A stretch of 16,217 nucleotides of DNA from Candidatus Woesearchaeota archaeon (GTDB lineage: Archaea > Nanobdellota > Nanobdellia > Woesearchaeales > UBA525): contig JAAOYH010000031.1 of NCBI GenBank assembly GCA_018221245.1, positions 1 through 16,217 on the forward strand. The letters run 5' to 3'. The notes below the pieces were generated by a model, which worked only from the letters and a program-made list of their open reading frames with translations, did no database searches and was not told the DNA's origin. The position numbers and the translations under genes were made by a program. Shown in pieces: positions 1 to 5,997 of this stretch (positions are counted from its first letter, which is position 1; every line of letters begins with the position of its first letter).

Positions 1-920
1 CCCGTAAAGACCGACGCAAGGGTCATCAAGGCCACGTACTTGCTAGACCAGAACACATGGAGTTTCTTCAGAGTCTCTCGATGTTGCTCCCTCAGGAAAT
101 GGAAGAACCTGTAAGATCTGAGATCCCGCCTGTCAGAGAGAAGACTGGTGATATAACCTGCCAAGATGAATGAGAACGCAGTTATCTCGAACGCCAAGAG
201 GTAGCCATACACCTTTAGCGAGTATGTTATCCCGAAGAGAGTCACTTCCCAAGGTACTCCCGACATAGGGAATTTGTCTAGGAGCCATCCTGTCAAGAGT
301 AGGCTCGCTCCCGTTATGAGAACTCCCCAATATGCAGCACTCCTCAATAAAGGCATTCTCCGCTCCTTTCTTATCAGATTGTTGACAAATCGCTGATAGA
401 GATCGCCATAAGCTACGATAGCAACACTTCCAAGCAAGAACGATGCAGAGAATACCCAGATATTCCTCAATAGTATAGCGAATGCCATCCCCAAAAAGCT
501 AAATCCGAAGATTATTCCTGCCATGGCAATGCTGTTCTTGCTAATCTTATGACGATCATCGTACGCCTGGAGAAGGTTACTGAAGAAGACACTCGAGACG
601 GTCTTCAATCCGTTCAGGACTCCAATTATGAATATGATATAAGGATGGCTCTGGGCGGATAGCCAGAAGAGTATGTTCACAAACTGAGGAGTGGCCGCTC
701 CATATCCTATCCTATCAAATACCTCTCTGGTCAACAGAAACTTGCTGTTCCTATCATCTTCAGAATTTCTGCGCCGTCCTTGGACTCCCCTGCTAGTCTC
801 CAGGGCAGCCGCAATATCTTGGCCCGCATATCCCTTTTGCTCGAGCATGATTCTGATGTCTTTGGGCTCTTTACCCTGTGACAGAAGCCTGCTCACCTCT
901 TCGCTGATATCTCCAGCCAA
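1..920 (-). CDS. MFS-like multi-pass membrane protein, C-terminus cut by window edge
   Basis: An open frame runs from a TTG start at 920 off the left edge (306 codons visible, no stop). The TTG is chosen because GAGGTG lies exactly 4 nt upstream, the same spacing as in two neighbouring plus-strand genes, and a TATA box sits about 36 bp upstream; the first in-frame ATG lies further inside. Residues 1-40 are soluble and resemble the small helical module seen at the N-terminus of many archaeal membrane proteins (V..LL.QGK.P.DI...L...GY....I..AL). From about residue 60 there are repeated hydrophobic segments (for example PYIIFIIGVLNGLKTV and SIAMAGIIFGFSFLGMAFA) separated by short basic loops such as SDRRDLRSYR, which suits a Major Facilitator type transporter. 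No substrate can be named. The gene is divergent from the beta-propeller gene. I am sure of the reading frame, less so of the family. Confidence 0.68.
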   Translation of the reverse strand, partial: MAGDISEEVSRLLSQGKEPKDIRIMLEQKGYAGQDIAAALETSRGVQGRRRNSEDDRNSKFLLTREVFDRIGYGAATPQFVNILFWLSAQSHPYIIFIIGVLNGLKTVSSVFFSNLLQAYDDRHKISKNSIAMAGIIFGFSFLGMAFAILLRNIWVFSASFLLGSVAIVAYGDLYQRFVNNLIRKERRMPLLRSAAYWGVLITGASLLLTGWLLDKFPMSGVPWEVTLFGITYSLKVYGYLLAFEITAFSFILAGYITSLLSDRRDLRSYRFFHFLREQHRETLKKLHVFWSSKYVALMTLASVFT

Positions 921-924
921 TCTC

Positions 925-930
925 CACCTC
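925..930 (-). promoter_or_regulatory. Ribosome-binding site fixing the TTG start at 920
   Basis: GAGGTG on the minus strand, 4 nt before TTG. The same six bases at the same distance precede the ATGs at 1037 and 2353, which is the main reason for accepting a non-ATG start here. Confidence 0.65.
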
Positions 931-955
931 GGTAGAATACCCCTCTCCAATATGG

Positions 956-963
956 TTTATAAA
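956..963 (-). promoter_or_regulatory. TATA box for the MFS-like gene
   Basis: TTTATAAA, palindromic, 36 bp before the TTG start at 920. A start of transcription about 22-25 bp downstream would give a leader of roughly 12-15 nt that just contains the GAGGTG ribosome-binding site at 925-930. Confidence 0.6.
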
Positions 964-981
964 TGTATCGAGCACAGGAGC

Positions 982-1011
982 AACTCTCGACAAGCTTTAT
1001 AAACTCTCGAC
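982..1011 (+). promoter_or_regulatory. TATA box (996-1003) flanked by a 10-bp direct repeat
   Basis: TTTATAAA at 996-1003 lies 34 bp before the ATG at 1037 and is followed by GAGGTG at 1027-1032. It is bracketed by two perfect copies of AACTCTCGAC at 982-991 and 1002-1011, 20 bp apart (about two helical turns, same face). The second copy overlaps the end of the TATA box, so a protein bound there could block TBP. Operator function is inference. Confidence 0.55.
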
Positions 1012-1036
1012 TCAGTAGGGAATTAAGAGGTGGGCA

Positions 1037-2302
1037 ATGAAACTGAAGAGCATGTTCGCAGCGCACGGCGGCGGCAAAATCGACACGAAATGGACATATG
1101 ACGCGAAAGCCCCCATCGTCTCTCCACCTGCAATAGGTGATCTGAGCGGGACCGGACATCCCCACATCGTATTCGGCACGAAGAAAGGCACAGTCATATG
1201 CCTAAACCACGAAGGAAAAGAGCTCTGGACCTTCAACGCAAGTCAACAACTCTCACAAGTAGATTCATTTTTTGTGGACGAAGACAGAGTCCACTCAATA
1301 GATGCCGCACCAGTTATAGCAGACATAACTCGGGATGGCCACCTAGAAATTCTCGTGGGAACAGAACAAGGCACCCTGTACTGCCTCTCCGCTAATGGAC
1401 GCATGCTATGGAGCCATGACTGCGGAGGAAGTATAAAGGCATCAGTCACCGTAGACGATATCAACTCTGATGGTCATCCTGAGATTCTCGTGACGAGCAC
1501 CAATAACAAGCTGACCATACTCAGAAGTACAGGTGAAAAAATCTTCGAGTTCATGGAAGACGCTGCACTTGAATCTGTACCTGGAGTGCTCAAGAGTAAA
1601 AAGACCGGGCGCACGATGATTGTCTTTGGCAATAATAACGGTGAACTCATCGCGATAACTCCAGGGCAAGAAATAATCTGGAGGGTTCCCCTAGAGAGCA
1701 AAATTACTTCAGCGCCTACATTCTTCACAGCGGATGAAGAGGACCGCATGGTGATCGGCACTCACGCAGGAGATCTCGTGTGTCTGAGCGAACACGGAGA
1801 GATAGTCTGGACGTTCAACACCGAAGGGAGCATCTACAATGCCGCCACGGTAGCAGACCTGAACAAGGATAATGACCCAGAGATAGTATTCAGCAGCTGC
1901 GATAACACAGTCTATGCTGTGAGCAGCCAAGGCAAGAGGGTATGGAGCTATGAAACCAACTTCTGGGTCACCACGACACCCATCGTGACAGACCTCGACA
2001 AGGACGGACACCTGGAAGTAGTCGTGGGCAGCTACGACCATAACCTGTATGTCCTAGACGGCACAGGCACTTATGTTTTCGATTACGTTCCTGGACTGTC
2101 AGGAATAGTGAATCAGGCAGGGCATTACTCAAACATCCTGACATCTGACCCTGGAGAACAGACAGGTAAGAAGATCTGGCAGTATATGGTTGACAGCATA
2201 ATAGTTGGTTGTGCGCTCTTGGAACCTGAAAACGAAAAACAACTCATAATTATCACTACAAAGAACGGTAAAGTACACGGAATTTCCCACGAAGAAGACT
2301 AG
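1037..2302 (+). CDS. Eight-repeat beta-propeller protein (PQQ/FG-GAP-like), no signal peptide
   Basis: 421 residues beginning at an ATG with GAGGTG 4 nt upstream. The protein is almost wholly made of about eight repeats of roughly 45 residues. Each has a strand such as LEILVGTEQGTLYCL, PEIVFSSCDNTVYAV or LEVVVGSYDHNLYVL, followed by a G-x-x-[IVL]-W/F turn typical of PQQ-type blades. Between blades are acidic loops of the type D-[IL]-x-x-D-G-x-x-E (DITRDGHLE, DINSDGHPE, DLNKDNDPE, DLDKDGHLE), like the calcium-binding loops of FG-GAP/integrin-type repeats. An eight-bladed propeller is the natural reading. I see no signal peptide, membrane helix or lipobox: the first residues are MKLKSMFAAHGGG. 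A cytoplasmic location is therefore likely, unusual because most such proteins are secreted. The role is probably protein or ligand binding; no catalytic residue is evident. It has its own promoter and is followed by another promoter before the ATPase gene. Confidence 0.85.
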   Translation: MKLKSMFAAHGGGKIDTKWTYDAKAPIVSPPAIGDLSGTGHPHIVFGTKKGTVICLNHEGKELWTFNASQQLSQVDSFFVDEDRVHSIDAAPVIADITRDGHLEILVGTEQGTLYCLSANGRMLWSHDCGGSIKASVTVDDINSDGHPEILVTSTNNKLTILRSTGEKIFEFMEDAALESVPGVLKSKKTGRTMIVFGNNNGELIAITPGQEIIWRVPLESKITSAPTFFTADEEDRMVIGTHAGDLVCLSEHGEIVWTFNTEGSIYNAATVADLNKDNDPEIVFSSCDNTVYAVSSQGKRVWSYETNFWVTTTPIVTDLDKDGHLEVVVGSYDHNLYVLDGTGTYVFDYVPGLSGIVNQAGHYSNILTSDPGEQTGKKIWQYMVDSIIVGCALLEPENEKQLIIITTKNGKVHGISHEED

Positions 2303-2309
2303 GACAAGG

Positions 2310-2317
2310 TTTAAATA
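2310..2317 (+). promoter_or_regulatory. TATA box for the RAD55/KaiC-like gene
   Basis: TTTAAATA, 36 bp before the ATG at 2353, inside the 50-bp gap after the propeller gene. A transcript starting near 2338 would have a leader of about 15 nt carrying GAGGTGA at 2343-2349. Confidence 0.55.
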
Positions 2318-2352
2318 TAGATATACGGGTGAGAATACTCGAGAGGTGAGTG

Positions 2353-3162
2353 ATGGCTGAGTTGGTTCGTGATAAACACGAGATTAGACGTATCAAGACT
2401 TACGTGAATGGACTTGATGAGAATCTCCAAGGAGGCATTCCTGAAGGGCATATCACTCTTATTTCTGGTGCTGCAGGCACTATGAAGTCATCTCTAGCGT
2501 TCAACATACTCTTTCACGAAGCCATAAACGGCAAGAATGCACTCTACATCAGCCTCGAACAGTCTGCTGAAAGTCTAGTCACCCACATGATTAATTTAGA
2601 CTACGATTTCTCCAAAGTCGACCTTGTGGTCATAAAGGATTTATCTGAATTACAGGGAAGGATTCAACAGATGAGTCGGGACAAGGGCTCTATGTTTATC
2701 ATCGACGTTGGTGCTATTAGGAAAGAGATTCGCGACATCACCTTGGACAACAATAAGTCATGGCTTAACGTCATAAAGAACGTTGTGAAAAAGATTACGT
2801 TAGAAGCAGGGGCCAAGCTAATCGTCCTCGACTCTCTATCTGCTCTTTATGTGCTTACAAGACTTGAGAATCCCAGGATAGAGCTATTCATGATCTTTGA
2901 GTTCCTACGTGATCTTGAACTAACTAGTTTTGTCATAAGCGAGATGCCTCTTGACGGGAGCAAGTTCTCAGAGTATGAGATAGAGGACTTCCTCAGCGAC
3001 GGAATCATTGTCATCAAGCTCACCCCATTCAGACGACAAGTGGTAAGAGAGATATCTGTTGTGAAGATGCGTGCCACAGCATGTAATAACGACATCTTTT
3101 CTCTCGAGTTCAAGAACGGTCAGTTCTACGCCCTCTATGGCGGACAGAACCCATTACTTTAA
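2353..3162 (+). CDS. RAD55/KaiC-like RecA-fold ATPase with altered Walker A
   Basis: 269 residues, single RecA-type domain. The ATG at 2353 is preferred to the GTG immediately before it, because only the ATG has GAGGTG at the local 4-nt spacing. The N-terminus has the KaiC/RAD55 signature GLDENLQGGIPEGHITLISG, then a P-loop at residues 39-46 reading GAAGTMKS. The family normally has G-x-x-G-x-G-K-[ST], so a methionine replaces the last glycine before the catalytic lysine. A YISLEQS segment sits where KaiC proteins carry the catalytic Glu, and Walker B follows as AKLIVLDSLSAL. One domain and about 270 residues is usual for archaeal RAD55-like proteins of the KaiC branch, most of which are signalling or regulatory and not recombinases. 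Lone Walker A divergence leaves ATP hydrolysis uncertain, although lysine and serine remain. It is followed at 26 bp by a tiny membrane protein, probably co-transcribed. Confidence 0.85.
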   Translation: MAELVRDKHEIRRIKTYVNGLDENLQGGIPEGHITLISGAAGTMKSSLAFNILFHEAINGKNALYISLEQSAESLVTHMINLDYDFSKVDLVVIKDLSELQGRIQQMSRDKGSMFIIDVGAIRKEIRDITLDNNKSWLNVIKNVVKKITLEAGAKLIVLDSLSALYVLTRLENPRIELFMIFEFLRDLELTSFVISEMPLDGSKFSEYEIEDFLSDGIIVIKLTPFRRQVVREISVVKMRATACNNDIFSLEFKNGQFYALYGGQNPLL

Positions 3163-3187
3163 GATTCTGTGCAGACTCCCATTTCTT

Positions 3188-3433
3188 ATGCTTAGGCAAA
3201 GAGTTTGGGGAGGCCTGGAGATGATTGCATCAGCAGGTATTACTTATGCAGGAATCATGTGCCTCCAAGACCCTAATGTCCAGAGACTCCTCAATGATCC
3301 TTATTACTCAGACATTCGTATTGTTGAGGGTGGAATCCTCCTGTATTCTTTCGCGGTTGCTGGTCTAAGCGCCATTGATGGTGCCCGCAATATAGTTACC
3401 GGAAAATGCCCTGACGACATACTTTACCGGTAG
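3188..3433 (+). CDS. Small hydrophobic protein, probably membrane, unknown function
   Basis: 81 residues from the ATG at 3188, or 70 residues from the ATG at 3221. The later start has GGGGAGG at 3207-3213, 7 nt upstream, so it may be the true one; the earlier start has no ribosome-binding site, only a weak TATA-like CTTTAAG about 28 bp before it. The open frame continues upstream into the ATPase gene, but that part is out of frame with a clearly real gene and is discounted. Two hydrophobic stretches are visible (IASAGITYAGIMCL and GGILLYSFAVAGLSAI), separated by a polar segment with PYYSDIR, and the end is charged (GKCPDDILYR). I do not recognise a family. It follows the RAD55/KaiC-like gene closely and precedes a separate promoter, so it probably shares the ATPase transcript. 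Confidence 0.55.
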   Translation: MLRQRVWGGLEMIASAGITYAGIMCLQDPNVQRLLNDPYYSDIRIVEGGILLYSFAVAGLSAIDGARNIVTGKCPDDILYR

Positions 3434-3435
3434 GC

Positions 3436-3443
3436 ATAAATAT
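3436..3443 (+). promoter_or_regulatory. TATA box of the zinc-ribbon operon; leaderless start
   Basis: ATAAATAT ending 22 bp before the ATG at 3465, with no purine-rich ribosome-binding site between. This spacing places transcription start at or next to the A of the ATG, the usual layout of a leaderless archaeal mRNA. Confidence 0.6.
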
Positions 3444-3464
3444 TCTGCAGGCCAAATACACTGT

Positions 3465-3806
3465 ATGGAGCAAGAAGAGATAACCGGAAAGTGTATCAGA
3501 TGCTATAAGCTGGTTCCTATTCTCGAGATGGTCGTTGATGCTTCCGGCAAGGGTATGACTTGTAGACCCTGCGCTGGGCTCTCGCCCGAAGAGAAGAAAG
3601 AACCTGTACCAACAAAGAAGAAAGAACCAGGCAAACAGTTACGCTACACTTGTGGCGATTGCAAGTTTGCATTCTCCAGCGTTCGCCAGGCAAACGATGT
3701 TACCTGTGGATATTGCGGCAGCAGAAATATCCTCACTGAACGCGAAAGCAGTGCGCAGGCCATGTTGGACGACGTAGCAAAAAGGAGGTTCTCCGACGAT
3801 GAGTGA
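3465..3806 (+). CDS. Double zinc-ribbon protein, paralogue 1
   Basis: 113 residues, soluble. Two separate four-cysteine sites are visible. The first uses C10-x-x-C13 and C33-x-x-C36. The second uses C63-x-x-C66 and C81-x-x-C84. A lysine/glutamate/proline-rich linker (about residues 41-58) joins them. Each half looks like a small treble-clef or zinc-ribbon fold of the kind used for nucleic acid or protein contact. The next gene is a clear paralogue: the first four cysteines fall at identical positions, the linker has similar length, and both share the second ribbon pattern F-x-Y/R-Y-x-C-x-D-C-[KR]-F. The pair therefore arose by tandem duplication. First gene of an overlapping three-gene unit with a leaderless promoter. 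No named family is recognised; a role in transcription, translation or RNA handling is only a guess. Confidence 0.82.
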   Translation: MEQEEITGKCIRCYKLVPILEMVVDASGKGMTCRPCAGLSPEEKKEPVPTKKKEPGKQLRYTCGDCKFAFSSVRQANDVTCGYCGSRNILTERESSAQAMLDDVAKRRFSDDE

Positions 3807-4152
3807 GGTGCGCCGTAGTGTGCGTTGCACCCGCTGTGGAGAGGAGTACGATTTCGACCAGGTAAGGTTCCTTCCCAATGGAAACGACCTTGCTTGCTTC
3901 GTATGCCTTGGACTAGAGCAGAAACAGGAAGAAGAACAGGAGCGCAAGGAAGGACGTATCTTCGACTACCAGTGCATCGACTGTAGATTTAAGTTCTCAC
4001 GTAACGCAACTAACCTGCCAAAAGTCTGTCCTGATTGCAGCAACCATAATTTTGTCAGGTATGAGAAGGGAACACTCGACGCTAACAGAGTGATAAAAAT
4101 GGCAGATGATCCGCGCCTGGACAGGATGGATCGTCCAGGTGAGTTTGGATGA
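3799..4152 (+). CDS. Double zinc-ribbon protein, paralogue 2
   Basis: 117 residues. The ATG overlaps the end of the previous gene by 8 nt and has AAAGGAGG upstream inside that gene. The cysteines are C10, C13, C33, C36 for the first site and C59, C62, C77, C80 for the second, closely matching its neighbour. Between them lies a charged helix rich in glutamate, glutamine and lysine (about residues 40-52), where the first paralogue has a lysine/proline-rich linker, so the pair differ in linker charge. The tail after the second ribbon contains DDPRLDRMDRPGEFG and looks disordered. Translational coupling to both neighbours implies matched amounts, as for subunits of one complex. The function is unknown; zinc binding is inferred from the cysteine spacing. 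Confidence 0.83.
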   Translation: MSEVRRSVRCTRCGEEYDFDQVRFLPNGNDLACFVCLGLEQKQEEEQERKEGRIFDYQCIDCRFKFSRNATNLPKVCPDCSNHNFVRYEKGTLDANRVIKMADDPRLDRMDRPGEFG

Positions 4153-4619
4153 GTCCTCTGAAACGCTACCTATTGCAGGGCGTAGACGAGCTGATTCCAC
4201 ACGGTCTTAGACACAACAGTGTCCCTGGAAGGCAACTCACAATTCTTATGGGTGAACTCAAAGGAATTTCCGAACACAGTGATAAGTGGAGGAAAACTGC
4301 ACCCGTCTTATTCGAAGACTACTTGAAATATCTTCAGGAGTATAGAAAAATATGTAACAGAAACGGTTCTATTGAGATTGATCTCGAGCCCAAACATCCT
4401 GATGCTGCCGGCCACATCATTGAGGCGTTGAAACAACTCTCTGTGAGTTTCTCTAATGCTGTCAATAATGCCCAGTTAGCATCAAGGAGTTCTTCAAAGG
4501 GTATTTCGCCTACAGAGCTGTACAACATGAATGCTCACTTGGAATCAGACATCAAAAGTATTTCTCGAGCAGCCAAGAATTACAGGAACGTTGTAGAGAG
4601 AAATTCAGATCTTCTTTAG
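4149..4619 (+). CDS. Helical protein of unknown function, third gene of zinc-ribbon unit
   Basis: 156 residues. The ATG overlaps the previous stop as ATGA, so the three genes are translationally coupled. The sequence is soluble with no signal peptide, membrane segment, cysteine pair or nucleotide motif (one lone cysteine in YRKICNRNG). Several stretches look like amphipathic helices, for example HIIEALKQLSVSFSNAV and ESDIKSISRAAKNYRNVVER, separated by a Ser-rich segment near residues 113-121. This suggests a small helical bundle or coiled-coil partner. No family is recognised. By context it could be a binding partner of the two zinc-ribbon proteins. The gene ends in the short gap facing the convergent lysine-rich gene. 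Confidence 0.75.
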   Translation: MSPLKRYLLQGVDELIPHGLRHNSVPGRQLTILMGELKGISEHSDKWRKTAPVLFEDYLKYLQEYRKICNRNGSIEIDLEPKHPDAAGHIIEALKQLSVSFSNAVNNAQLASRSSSKGISPTELYNMNAHLESDIKSISRAAKNYRNVVERNSDLL

Positions 4620-4641
4620 AAAATAAATAAAAAAAGGAAAT
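4620..4641 (-). terminator. T-rich terminator of the lysine-rich gene
   Basis: Read on the minus strand this is TTTCC followed by T-runs of 7, 3 and 4 separated by single A residues, about 16 nt after the stop at 4657. Oligo-T runs without a hairpin are the usual archaeal intrinsic terminator. On the plus strand the same stretch is A-rich and would not stop the converging transcript. Confidence 0.55.
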
Positions 4642-4656
4642 TAGAAATGATTATGA

Positions 4657-5046
4657 TCACTTCTTCTTTTTTCGCTTAGCCTTGCGCTTTGCAGGCTTTC
4701 GCTTAACCGCTTTCTTTTTGGCCTTTTTCTTGGCTGGCTTTCGCTTCGCCTTCTTGGCCTTTTTCTTCACGGTTTTTTTCTTGGTAGTCTTCTTCTTGGC
4801 CGTCTTTTTCTTTTTGGCCTTTTTCTTAGTGGTCTTCTTCTTAGCGACCTTCTTCTTGACTGCCTTCTTCTTTGTAGCTTTCCGCTTCACTGCCTTCTTC
4901 TTAGTGGCCTTCCGCTTCACTGCCTTCTTCTTTGTTGCCTTGCGCTTGACTGCCTTTTTCTTAGTGACCTTTTTCTTGACTGCTTTCCTTTTCACAGTCT
5001 TCTTCTTGGCCGCCTTGCGTTTAGGCGCTTTCTTTTTTGCTGCCAT
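4657..5046 (-). CDS. Lysine-rich pentad-repeat chromatin-type protein (H1-tail-like)
   Basis: 129 residues made almost only of lysine, arginine, alanine, threonine, valine and proline, with no acidic or aromatic residue. Nearly the whole chain divides into five-residue units of the form x-x-K-[KR]-K (AAKKK, APKRK, TVKRK, AVKKK); a ten-residue unit AVKRKATKKK occurs three times in a row near the middle. The pattern is that of histone-H1 C-terminal tails and of bacterial Hc1/AlgP-type proteins, which bind and condense DNA or RNA without a folded domain. GGAGG lies 7 nt before the ATG and a TATA-like TTTAAAAA about 45 bp upstream, so good expression is likely. The repeated codons make a 15/30-bp DNA repeat, prone to slippage. 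The antisense frame is also open, giving a Phe-rich reading that is an artefact of lysine codons. Ribosomal or rRNA-binding roles remain possible. Confidence 0.85.
   Translation of the reverse strand: MAAKKKAPKRKAAKKKTVKRKAVKKKVTKKKAVKRKATKKKAVKRKATKKKAVKRKATKKKAVKKKVAKKKTTKKKAKKKKTAKKKTTKKKTVKKKAKKAKRKPAKKKAKKKAVKRKPAKRKAKRKKKK
4855..4990. repeat. 15/30-bp tandem coding repeat inside the lysine-rich gene
   Basis: On the plus strand near-identical units of the form CTTCTTxxxxxxCTTxCGCTTxACTGC recur about every 30 bp, encoding the alternating AVKRK/ATKKK pentads. Copies differ mainly at third positions, so selection acts on the amino-acid pattern while some unit duplication is recent. The borders are approximate. 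Confidence 0.55.
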
Positions 5047-5090
5047 GGACTTTCCTCCGAAGAGTTATAGTTGCTCACCAGGGAAAACTG

Positions 5091-5098
5091 TTTTTAAA
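5091..5098 (-). promoter_or_regulatory. TATA-like element for the lysine-rich gene
   Basis: Minus-strand TTTAAAAA about 45 bp before the ATG at 5046. The predicted transcript would have a leader near 20 nt containing GGAGG (5054-5058). The 95-bp gap between the DUF58 stop and this gene shows a separate transcription unit. Confidence 0.5.
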
Positions 5099-5141
5099 TG
5101 TTTCAGTTTATACGAACTACTTCCATCATAAATTAACTTGT

Positions 5142-5996
5142 TCAACGGAACATGTGATAGAATGCTTCGAATAAAGGAGTGTTAGTGCTCACTGATATGA
5201 AGCTAGCGCCAGTGTGCTCGCAGATATCTTTCAACCTTGCTATATGTTCTTCTAGCTTTGCCTGATAAGAGTTCTTGAACCTGTTTGAGATGAATGTCCG
5301 CATCTTATCATGCGTCTCCGCATCCTCCAAAACAACGTCACCAGATAGGGTGAGGTTCCGTTCCTCAATATCCAAAACCTGGACGACAAACACTTCGCTC
5401 TTTCTGTATCTCTGAAGTACCTCTTCAACTTCATCAGGATCATACAAGAAGTCAGATATGAACACTAAAAGAGATCTGCTCGTTATACGTTTCCTATACT
5501 CATCCATACTCTGGATGAAGCTGCTCTTCCCCTCAACTTTTAGGTGACTGAGGTATTCGAACAAGTATGCCAAGTTCCCAGATCCTTTCTTAGGTCTGAA
5601 CGCAGTGACATGTTCCGTGAACGTGTTCAGGTTGAACCGTTCGTTATTTTTGTTCGCCATGTAAGCGAATCCCATTCCCACCATCGCGGCATATTCGAAC
5701 TTAGTGTGGTTCGTTGTTCCGAAGTTCATGCTCGCCGAGTTGTCGACGAGAATATGCACAGTCATGTTACGTTCTGATTCGAACCTTCTGACATAGAACT
5801 TGTCAGTTCTCGCATAGACCTTCCAATCTATGAACCTGAAATCATCTCCAGGCGAGTATGCTTTGAAGTCTTTGAAAACTAAAGAGTCACCATACCTCTG
5901 TTCTTCGTGATCTCCCTGATTATCCGTATAAATTTTCTTTTTCAGGATTACTTTAAGCCTGTCCAAAGATTGCAGGAAGTCAGTCTCGATGACCAT
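5142..5996 (-). CDS. DUF58 family protein with vWA-like fold (MoxR partner)
   Basis: 284 residues. The hallmark DUF58 block is present at residues 46-76: Y-S-P-G-D-D-F-R-F-I-D-W, then YARTDKFYVRRFESER. It is followed by a von Willebrand A type metal site, D85-N-S87-A-S89-M, at the end of a hydrophobic strand (VHILVDNSASM), with a second strand SLLVFISDFLYD supplying a later aspartate. DUF58 proteins are regularly encoded beside MoxR ATPases and are thought to be the adaptor through which MoxR acts on its target. It lacks the N-terminal membrane helices many DUF58 proteins have, so it is soluble. The ATG is one base after the moxR stop (TAA-G-ATG), so the two are translationally coupled. It is the last gene of the operon. 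Confidence 0.9.
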   Translation of the reverse strand: MVIETDFLQSLDRLKVILKKKIYTDNQGDHEEQRYGDSLVFKDFKAYSPGDDFRFIDWKVYARTDKFYVRRFESERNMTVHILVDNSASMNFGTTNHTKFEYAAMVGMGFAYMANKNNERFNLNTFTEHVTAFRPKKGSGNLAYLFEYLSHLKVEGKSSFIQSMDEYRKRITSRSLLVFISDFLYDPDEVEEVLQRYRKSEVFVVQVLDIEERNLTLSGDVVLEDAETHDKMRTFISNRFKNSYQAKLEEHIARLKDICEHTGASFISVSTNTPLFEAFYHMFR

Positions 5997-5997
5997 C

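Noticed and set aside
691..1002. A plus-strand frame of 103 codons in the first kilobase
   Set aside because: It overlaps the minus-strand membrane protein, whose hydrophobic segments, TATA box and ribosome-binding site are convincing, and it runs through the divergent promoter.
893..1236. Minus-strand frames crossing the divergent promoter and the start of the propeller gene
   Set aside because: They are antisense to the propeller coding region and include both TATA boxes; no motif is visible.
3071..3187. N-terminal extension of the small membrane protein back into the ATPase gene
   Set aside because: The extension lies wholly in another frame of the ATPase gene and is Ser/Thr-rich without a start signal; the ATGs at 3188 or 3221 are better.
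4855..4990. Regular 15/30-bp repeats that could suggest a CRISPR array
   Set aside because: There are no unique spacers; the repeats are in frame and encode the lysine pentads.
4682..5131. A 149-codon plus-strand reading frame rich in Phe, Ala and Leu opposite the lysine-rich gene, looking like a membrane protein
   Set aside because: It is the reverse complement of lysine codons (AAG/AAA give CTT/TTT). The minus-strand frame has the promoter, ribosome-binding site and pentad pattern.
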